Shown here: positions 1 through 5,107 of the stretch, piece by piece
Numbering within the stretch: position 1 is the stretch's first letter
Layout: each line of letters opens with the position of its first letter
Source of the DNA: Gemmatimonadota bacterium
GTDB lineage: Bacteria > Gemmatimonadota > Gemmatimonadetes > JACCXV01 > JAHWKZ01
DNA: 7,437 bases
Direction of reading: 5' to 3'
NCBI GenBank assembly: GCA_030641505.1
Contig: DAOWHI010000203.1
Span: forward strand, 1-7,437
Translations under genes and position numbers: made by a program
Notes under the pieces: generated by a model
Database searches by the model: none
What the model was told of the DNA's origin: nothing
What the model saw: the letters and a program-made list of their open reading frames with translations, nothing else

Positions 1-243
1 GTCCCCAAAGACCTTGCCGGTCTGATTGTAGAAGTAGAGCTGCTCGGCCGTCAGCAGTGCCTTCTTGACGCCTTGATCGGTGATCACGTGCTCACCGTTT
101 TCCACCACCTGATCAGGCGTTGGTAGATCCGGCCTCCCTATCGGCGGGTCGACGGTGTGCACCTGAGCTTCCTCGTCACATGCCACGACGAAGAGACCCA
201 CCGCCAGAGCGACCAAACCGAAACGTGATAACGCGATAGTCAA
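1..243 (-). CDS. lptC: LptC-like LPS-export lipoprotein, N-terminal part (3' end outside window)
   Basis: Only the first 81 codons are present; the frame is open to the window edge. The product begins with a short hydrophobic segment (residues 4-20) that ends in a lipobox-like FVVAC, with Cys22 as the likely acylated residue, so it looks like a lipoprotein facing the periplasm. After it come a Pro-rich linker (DPPIGRPDLPTPDQV) and the start of a beta-rich domain (HVITDQGVKKALLTAEQLYF) of the kind seen in LptC proteins, where a beta-jellyroll passes LPS from the LptBFG transporter to LptA. The best start is a TTG at 241-243, which overlaps the kdsD stop by four bases (TTGA); no ATG or GTG in this frame lies nearby upstream. 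The kdsC-kdsD-lptC order matches the well-known kds/lpt cluster of Proteobacteria, where lptA and lptB follow, and supports the call. The Lpt assignment rests on this short N-terminus plus context. Confidence 0.8.
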   Translation of the reverse strand, partial: MTIALSRFGLVALAVGLFVVACDEEAQVHTVDPPIGRPDLPTPDQVVENGEHVITDQGVKKALLTAEQLYFYNQTGKVFGD

Positions 244-1241
244 ACCACACCCGCCCGCATGCAATCGTGCAGATGCACGATCCCTACCAAGCGCTGTTCG
301 TCGTCGACTACCGGCATCGCGACGATACCGAAGTTCTCCATTTGGTTAACCGCCGCCGCGGCCAGTGCGTCCACTCGGGTGATCTGCGGACTCCGAGTCA
401 TCACGTCTTTGACAGGTATCGCAAAAACCTGATCGGTCTTCTCCATTAGCCGCATTAGATCTCCGTTGGTCACCACGCCGACCACGCGGTGGGCGTCATC
501 CACCACTGGAACAGTGCCCCGTTTGTGAGCCATCTCCAAGATCGCTTCGCGCATCGTGGCGTTCGTCGGAACGCTAGGACACTCATCGCCTGCCGTCATG
601 ACCTCGCCGACGGTCAACAGCAGTCGCCTCCCCAGTCCCCCGCCGGGGTGAAACCGGGCGAACTCCTCGGGTCGGAAATCACGGCGCGTAAGCAGTGCCA
701 TCGCCAGCGCGTCACCAAACGCGATCATAGCCGTGGTCGACGCGGTCGGAGTCAGGTCATGGGGGCAGGCTTCTTGATCGACCGAGCAGTCGAGCGCCAC
801 GTCGGCATGTCGCCCCAGTGTAGAGTCGGGACGTCCCACCAGCGCGATCACCGGCAGGTCGAACCGTTTGAAAACACCTAGCAGATCGAGCAATTCGCCG
901 GTCTCACCGCTCTTTGATAGCGCGACTACGACATCGCCGCTCATCGCCACACCCGAGTCGCCGTGAACACCGTCGGCCGGATGTACAAAAATGGCCGGCG
1001 TGCCGGTAGAGGTGAGGGTGGCGGCGATCTTCCTGCCGACCAGGCCACTTTTGCCTATCCCGGTGACGATTGCCCGGCCACGACACGCATGCAGCGCCTC
1101 CACCGCGTCGACAAACGACGGGCCGAGCCGTGTCTGCAGCGCGGCGATCGCCGCCGATTCGACGGCCAGCGTCTCGCGCGCGCGAGCCAGCCACTCGGCG
1201 GGACCGATCTCAGTCGTCGTCTTGTCCTGGGTCGCCCGCAT
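240..1241 (-). CDS. kdsD: Arabinose-5-phosphate isomerase (KpsF/GutQ/KdsD family)
   Basis: A 333-residue cytoplasmic aldose-ketose isomerase that converts D-ribulose 5-phosphate to D-arabinose 5-phosphate, the first committed step to KDO. An N-terminal SIS domain (about residues 40-190) contains GIGKSGLVGRK (60-70), HGDSGVAMSGDVVVALSKSG (93-112), ETGELLDLL, and PTASTTAMIAFGDALAMALL (165-184). Residues matching those implicated in E. coli KdsD catalysis are present: Lys64, Glu113, Glu157 and His198 (in FHPGGGLGRRL). Two CBS domains follow (about 213-268 and 278-333), ending in HLHDCMRAGVV, a typical family C-terminus. Length is normal (E. coli 328). The ATG at 1239-1241 is preceded by a Shine-Dalgarno-like AAAGGTAGGT, and the gene overlaps the end of kdsC by 32 bases. 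GutQ is a paralogue with the same activity, but the position between kdsC and lptC argues for the KDO-pathway enzyme. Confidence 0.96.
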   Translation of the reverse strand: MRATQDKTTTEIGPAEWLARARETLAVESAAIAALQTRLGPSFVDAVEALHACRGRAIVTGIGKSGLVGRKIAATLTSTGTPAIFVHPADGVHGDSGVAMSGDVVVALSKSGETGELLDLLGVFKRFDLPVIALVGRPDSTLGRHADVALDCSVDQEACPHDLTPTASTTAMIAFGDALAMALLTRRDFRPEEFARFHPGGGLGRRLLLTVGEVMTAGDECPSVPTNATMREAILEMAHKRGTVPVVDDAHRVVGVVTNGDLMRLMEKTDQVFAIPVKDVMTRSPQITRVDALAAAAVNQMENFGIVAMPVVDDEQRLVGIVHLHDCMRAGVV

Positions 1242-1773
1242 CGATACCTACCTTTCGAAACAACTCCTCGCGGTAGAGCCGGGTCGCCTCGTCCAAACGA
1301 TCGGTCGTCCACAGCAACCACTCGACCGCCTCCCGTACGGCGCCGTCACCACCGGACCGCTTGGTCACGTAAGCCGCCTGTCTTTGCACCTCGGCCACCG
1401 CGTTGGCCGGCGCTACGCTGACGGCCACAGCGTCAAACACCGGCAAGTCGATGAGATCGTCTCCCATGTAGAGCACCTCGTCGAGCCCCAGACCACGGTC
1501 CAGAGCCCACGACTCGAGCCGATCTCGTTTGTCGCGCACCCCTTGATACACCGCGCGAATGCCGAGTTCCTCTGCACGACGACGGGTCGCTCCCGACTCA
1601 CGACCGCTCACCAACGCCAGCTCGTAGCGGAGGAGTCGGCACCAGTAGAGCGCCGTCCCGTCCTGGACCGAGAACCGCTTCATCTCCTCGCCCGACGCGC
1701 CGACATACACCGTACCATCAGTCAGCACGCCATCGACGTCGAACGCGAGACCTCGGATCCGGTCCAAATCCAT
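1210..1773 (-). CDS. kdsC: 3-deoxy-D-manno-octulosonate 8-phosphate phosphatase KdsC (HAD family)
   Basis: A 187-residue cytoplasmic phosphatase that hydrolyses KDO-8-phosphate to KDO and phosphate, the third step of KDO synthesis. It is a small cap-less HAD protein and its homologues work as tetramers. All four HAD motifs are visible: motif I FDVDGVLTDG with nucleophile Asp12 and Asp14; motif II in LVSGRES (Ser56); a motif III lysine in GVRDKRDRL (Lys82); motif IV YMGDDLIDLPVF (Gly-Asp-Asp at 104-106, Asp109) for Mg2+ binding. The late GGDGAVREAVEWLL stretch is typical of KdsC. I chose the ATG at 1771-1773 because it gives the family length (E. coli 188) and lies two bases after the kdsA stop; the frame is open upstream but only as a shadow of kdsA. 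The C-terminus is acidic (DAGDPGQDDD) and is encoded in the overlap with kdsD. Confidence 0.95.
   Translation of the reverse strand: MDLDRIRGLAFDVDGVLTDGTVYVGASGEEMKRFSVQDGTALYWCRLLRYELALVSGRESGATRRRAEELGIRAVYQGVRDKRDRLESWALDRGLGLDEVLYMGDDLIDLPVFDAVAVSVAPANAVAEVQRQAAYVTKRSGGDGAVREAVEWLLWTTDRLDEATRLYREELFRKVGIDAGDPGQDDD
1246..1255 (-). promoter_or_regulatory. Ribosome binding site of kdsD
   Basis: On the minus strand the bases before the kdsD ATG read AAAGGTAGGT. The AGG core ends 9 bases before the start codon and the TAGG 5 bases before it. This is one of only two clear purine-rich leaders in the window. It lies inside the 3' end of kdsC and supports the start at 1241, and thus the 32-base overlap of the two genes. 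Confidence 0.6.
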
Positions 1774-1775
1774 GC

Positions 1776-2621
1776 TCAAGCTGGCACCTGGCGCGACACC
1801 TCGTGGAGCGCGAGCAGCGTCTCCATTAGCCCCGCGAACGAATCGAGCGGCCACTGAGACGCCGAGTCACACTTCGCGGACTTCGGATCTGGATGCGTCT
1901 CCAAGAACACGCCGTCGACACCGGCCGCGACCGCGGCTCGCGCCAAGAGCGCCACGAACTCGCGCTCACCACCAGATTCGCCCTCCGCGGCGGACGGCAA
2001 CTGCACCGAGTGAGTGGCGTCGAAAACCACCGGCGCCCCGATCGCACGCATACGGCCCAGTGATCGCATGTCGACCACCAAATTATGGTAGCCAAACGTC
2101 GTCCCGCGTTCGGTCACGATCACCTGATCATTTCCGGCCGCCGTCACTTTCTCGACCGCGAGCTTCATATCGTCCGGTGCCAGAAACTGTCCTTTCTTCA
2201 AGTTCACTACCCGACCGGTCTCCGCCACCGCTCGGATCAAGAACGTCTGCCTCGACAAAAAAGCGGGCACTTGAATCATGTCGGCGACGCGCGACGTCGG
2301 CTCCACCTCTTCGATCGAGTGAACGTCGGTCAACACTGGTAACCCGGTCGTTTCCTTGATCTCGGCCAATAGCTCCAGACCGTGTGAAAGACCGGGGCCC
2401 ACGTACGCTTGGGATGACGAGCGATTGGCCTTCAGGTACGACGACTTGAAGACCAGTGGCAGACCGAGTCTTTCGGCAACCGACTTGAGCTCGTGTGCGG
2501 TCTCGAGCGCCATCTCCCGATTCTCCAACACATCTGGACCAGCCAACACGAACAAATGCCCGTCACCAAGCGAGCAGGGTCCACAGACGACGGGCCGGCG
2601 TGGGGCCAGCGGCGACGACAT
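1776..2621 (-). CDS. kdsA: 3-deoxy-8-phosphooctulonate synthase KdsA
   Basis: A 281-residue cytoplasmic TIM-barrel enzyme that condenses phosphoenolpyruvate with arabinose-5-phosphate to make KDO-8-phosphate. Signature segments run in order: FVLAGPDVLENREM (24-37), FKSSYLKANRSS (58-69), LTDVHS (97-102), IQVPAFLSRQT (116-126), NLKKGQFLAP (140-149), TERGTTFGYHNLVVDMRSL (170-188), FDATHSVQLP (200-209), GGEREF, and FLETHPDPKSAKCDSAS (239-255). Overall it looks more like the metal-dependent Aquifex-type enzyme than E. coli KdsA. Of that enzyme's four metal ligands (Cys11, His185, Glu222, Asp233), His204, Glu241 and Asp252 are kept with identical spacing, but the Cys position is Asp30. The start is the ATG at 2619-2621, which shares one base with the pyrG stop (TGATG). 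A GTG one codon upstream (2622-2624) would give a four-base GTGA overlap and is an equal alternative. The stop is followed two bases later by kdsC. Confidence 0.96.
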   Translation of the reverse strand: MSSPLAPRRPVVCGPCSLGDGHLFVLAGPDVLENREMALETAHELKSVAERLGLPLVFKSSYLKANRSSSQAYVGPGLSHGLELLAEIKETTGLPVLTDVHSIEEVEPTSRVADMIQVPAFLSRQTFLIRAVAETGRVVNLKKGQFLAPDDMKLAVEKVTAAGNDQVIVTERGTTFGYHNLVVDMRSLGRMRAIGAPVVFDATHSVQLPSAAEGESGGEREFVALLARAAVAAGVDGVFLETHPDPKSAKCDSASQWPLDSFAGLMETLLALHEVSRQVPA

Positions 2622-4300
2622 CACGTTGTTACTTCTTGCCGCTCGCCCCGCTTGGCCTCAGCCGGCTCTCCGGATTCGCGAAGTTCACGGTGTTCGACCG
2701 CCGCGCGCACGAAATCTCGGAACAGCGGATGCGGTCGCAGCGGGCGCGACTTGACATCCGGATGGAACTGACAGCCTATGAACCACGGATGACCCGGCAG
2801 CTCGAGCACCTCAACCAGCCTACCGTCCGGCGACGTCCCGCTTAGCTTCAGCCCTTGCGTTCTCAGGGTCTCACGATAGTCGTTGTTGACCTCGTAACGG
2901 TGACGATGTCGCTCATCTATCTGGTCGGTCTCGTAAATCCGACGCACTAGGCTGCCCTCTTCGAGTACACACGGGTACGCGCCAAGGCGCATCGTTCCAC
3001 CTTTGTCTTCGATATCGACCTGGTCGGGCATGAGTGCGATAACTGGGTGTGCTGCGTCTGGGTCGAATTCCGACGAGGTCGCGCCGTCAAGTTCACAGAC
3101 GTGTCGGGCAAACTCAATCGTGGCGCACTGCATTCCAAGACAGATGCCGAAGAACGGCATCTGGGTTCGACGAGCATGCTCGATCGCCCGAATCATCCCT
3201 TCGATCGCACGCTCACCGAATCCCGGAGGCACGAGCAGGGCGTCGACGTCGCCCAGCTTCGATTCCACGTTGTCCACGGTCACGTCCTCGGCATTTACCC
3301 ACCGAATTCGCACCTCGACATCGTTCGCGATCCCACCATGGACGAGCGCTTCCTCAATCGACTTGTAGGAATCACGCAAGTCCACGTACTTGCCACAGAT
3401 CGCAATCTTGAGCTCGGTTTCGGCCTGGTAGATCCGGTCGACCATGCGTCGCCAATCGTCGAGGTTCGGTTCTGGCCGTTCGAGGCCGAGTCGGTCGACC
3501 ACCAATTGATCAACGCCGTACTCGTGGAGCGCCAATGGAGCCTGATAGATCGATGCCACATCGCGGGCAGGGATCACCGCCTCAACGGACACGTTGCAGA
3601 ACAGAGCAATCTTGCGCCGCATCTCCGTCGTTAGCGGCGCGTCACAGCGCGCCAAAAGAATGTCGGGTTGGATGCCGATCGCCCGTAGTTCACGCACCGA
3701 ATGCTGGGTCGGCTTGGTCTTCAGCTCTTCGGCGGCTTTGATATAGGGCACCAGAGTAACGTGTACAAAACACACGTTCTGCGGTCCCGCCTCCAACCGA
3801 AACTGGCGAATCGCCTCCAGGAACGGTTGGCTCTCGATGTCACCCACGGTGCCGCCGATTTCGGTAATCACCACATCGATGTCCGGTTCCTGCTCGGGCA
3901 GCCGGGTGATCGCCTGCTTGATCTCATCCGTAATGTGCGGAATGACCTGAACCGTCGCACCGAGATAGTCACCGCGACGCTCCTTCGCGATCACGTTCTG
4001 ATAGATTCGTCCGGTGGTGACGTTGTTCGCCTGGGACAGCGATCGATCGATGAATCGCTCGTAGTGGCCAAGGTCGAGGTCCGTTTCGGCACCGTCATCG
4101 GTGACGAACACCTCGCCGTGCTGGAACGGGCTCATGGTGCCCGGATCGACATTGATGTAGGGATCGAATTTCTGGATCGTGACCGAGAGCCCGCGCGCTT
4201 TGAGAAGCATCCCGAGCGACGCAGCGGCGATGCCTTTGCCAAGCGAGGACACGACCCCTCCGGTCACGAAGACGTATTTCGTGGGGTCGCGATCGGGCAT
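2621..4300 (-). CDS. pyrG: CTP synthase (glutamine-hydrolysing)
   Basis: A 559-residue cytoplasmic enzyme that aminates UTP to CTP using ATP and glutamine. The N-terminal synthase domain (about 1-270) has KYVFVTGGVVSSLGKG (8-23, P-loop), KFDPYINVDPGTMSPFQHGE (44-63), DDGAETDLDLGHYERF (68-83) and EIGGTVGDIES (147-157). The C-terminal class I glutaminase domain (about 297-535) has the nucleophile Cys387 in FFGICLGMQ, the lid region RYEVNNDY (468-475) and His513 in CQFHP. Two key positions differ from the family: Pro359 in VPPGFGER where PGGFG is usual, and Asp515 where the triad Glu is usual. Length is near normal (E. coli 545), with a charged C-terminal tail. The ATG at 4298-4300 follows kdsB after a 39-base gap without a clear Shine-Dalgarno sequence. 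Lying inside a KDO cluster, it plausibly feeds CTP to KdsB; a kdsB-pyrG neighbourhood is also known in Chlamydia. Confidence 0.97.
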   Translation of the reverse strand: MPDRDPTKYVFVTGGVVSSLGKGIAAASLGMLLKARGLSVTIQKFDPYINVDPGTMSPFQHGEVFVTDDGAETDLDLGHYERFIDRSLSQANNVTTGRIYQNVIAKERRGDYLGATVQVIPHITDEIKQAITRLPEQEPDIDVVITEIGGTVGDIESQPFLEAIRQFRLEAGPQNVCFVHVTLVPYIKAAEELKTKPTQHSVRELRAIGIQPDILLARCDAPLTTEMRRKIALFCNVSVEAVIPARDVASIYQAPLALHEYGVDQLVVDRLGLERPEPNLDDWRRMVDRIYQAETELKIAICGKYVDLRDSYKSIEEALVHGGIANDVEVRIRWVNAEDVTVDNVESKLGDVDALLVPPGFGERAIEGMIRAIEHARRTQMPFFGICLGMQCATIEFARHVCELDGATSSEFDPDAAHPVIALMPDQVDIEDKGGTMRLGAYPCVLEEGSLVRRIYETDQIDERHRHRYEVNNDYRETLRTQGLKLSGTSPDGRLVEVLELPGHPWFIGCQFHPDVKSRPLRPHPLFRDFVRAAVEHRELRESGEPAEAKRGERQEVTT

Positions 4301-4339
4301 CAGCGCACCAGCGTTCTTTGGGCCAGGTAAATTATGAAT
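4301..4339. other. kdsB-pyrG intergenic gap, locally AT-rich
   Basis: The only true gap between genes in the window. The half next to kdsB is AT-rich in an otherwise GC-rich region: on the minus strand, TTAAATTCATAATTTACC straddles the kdsB stop. I see no hairpin with a T-run, no convincing -35 element at the right distance, and no strong Shine-Dalgarno before pyrG. It may be a simple spacer. Confidence 0.6.
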
Positions 4340-5107
4340 TTAAGGCGAGATACGCTCCGCGTCGAGATGTCGCAGCACGGCCTCCACGCGGCGCAAATCA
4401 GCCGGTGTGTCCACGCCGATCGCCGCCGTCTCGACTTCGACGCACTGAATCACCAACCCCAGCTCGAGGACACGAAGCTGCTCAAGCTGCTCCGCCAATT
4501 CCGATTTCGAGGGTGGGGCAGCCACGAAGCGATCGAAGGCGCTCCGTCGATAGGCGTAAAGGCCGATGTGAACGCGTGACGCCTCGCCGTTCGATACCGG
4601 TGCGCGCTGGAAACCGAGCGCCCGCCCATCCTCACCAATCACCGCTTTGACGAGATCCGAATCGTCGGCGCGATCGTCGGCGCGAAACGGCCGCACCAGG
4701 GTCGCGATATCCACCTGCGGATCGGCGTCGAGTGCGCGAACGGCGGCATCGATCGCGGCCGGCTCAAGGAGCGGCTCGTCCCCCTGCACGTTGACGATAA
4801 CGGTGGCCCTACCGGCCGCAGGATCCAGCTCGAGCAATTGCGCGATACGGTCGCTGCCCGAAGTCGCCGGGCGCTCGCTGGTCACGACCTTGGCTCCAGC
4901 CGTTTCGGCCACCCCGGCAATGGCCGCGCTGTCGGTGATCACGATGACCTCGTCTACGGTCTCCGCCCGACTGGCCAACTCGACCACCCACGCGATCATC
5001 GGCCGGCCCAAGATCTCGGCTAGAGCCTTGCCAGGAAAACGCGTCGCCGCGTAGCGAGCTGGGATGGCGGCTAGAACCAAGGCGAGATCACGCCGTAGAA
5101 CTTCCAT
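4340..5107 (-). CDS. kdsB: 3-deoxy-manno-octulosonate cytidylyltransferase (CMP-KDO synthetase)
   Basis: A 255-residue cytoplasmic nucleotidyltransferase that joins KDO to CMP from CTP, producing the unstable CMP-KDO used by the KDO transferase WaaA. Seen in order: AAIPARYAATRFPGKALAEI (13-32, CTP-binding loop), TSGSDRIAQ (82-90), VNVQGDEPL (105-113, metal-binding Asp), VHIGLYAYRR (179-188), LEQLRVLELG (208-217) and GVDTPADLRRVE (231-242). E. coli KdsB is 248 residues. The ATG at 5105-5107 lies 37 bases inside the end of the outer-membrane protein gene and has GGAGGA directly against it, which is unusually close. An in-frame TTG at 5078-5080 would give an N-terminus (VLAAIPARY) nearer the family norm but has no Shine-Dalgarno. 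The segment usually reading YFSR is GFQR here (165-168), and the loop from it to HIG is short. Assignment to KdsB rather than the related neuraminate cytidylyltransferases is firm from motifs and neighbours. Confidence 0.94.
   Translation of the reverse strand: MEVLRRDLALVLAAIPARYAATRFPGKALAEILGRPMIAWVVELASRAETVDEVIVITDSAAIAGVAETAGAKVVTSERPATSGSDRIAQLLELDPAAGRATVIVNVQGDEPLLEPAAIDAAVRALDADPQVDIATLVRPFRADDRADDSDLVKAVIGEDGRALGFQRAPVSNGEASRVHIGLYAYRRSAFDRFVAAPPSKSELAEQLEQLRVLELGLVIQCVEVETAAIGVDTPADLRRVEAVLRHLDAERISP

Noticed and set aside
1141..1186. Two perfect 14-base palindromes close together (GCGGCGATCGCCGC at 1141 and CTCGCGCGCGCGAG at 1173).
   Set aside because: Both lie inside well-conserved kdsD coding sequence and are explained by GC-rich codons for Ala and Arg; neither has a terminator T-run or operator-like context.
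1774..1854. Longer kdsC starting at 1854.
   Set aside because: The added 27 residues are a shadow of the kdsA C-terminus; the ATG at 1773 gives the usual KdsC length.
963..1857. Long plus-strand open frames opposite kdsC and kdsD, and similar ones opposite pyrG and the outer-membrane protein.
   Set aside because: They are low-complexity Arg/Ser/Pro/His-rich antisense shadows of clearly conserved minus-strand genes, as expected in GC-rich DNA.
4322..4360. Possible internal promoter before pyrG: CATAAT (minus strand, 4331-4336) in an AT-rich patch.
   Set aside because: The hexamer 17 bases upstream is CGGAGC, far from TTGACA, so only a weak -10 resemblance remains.
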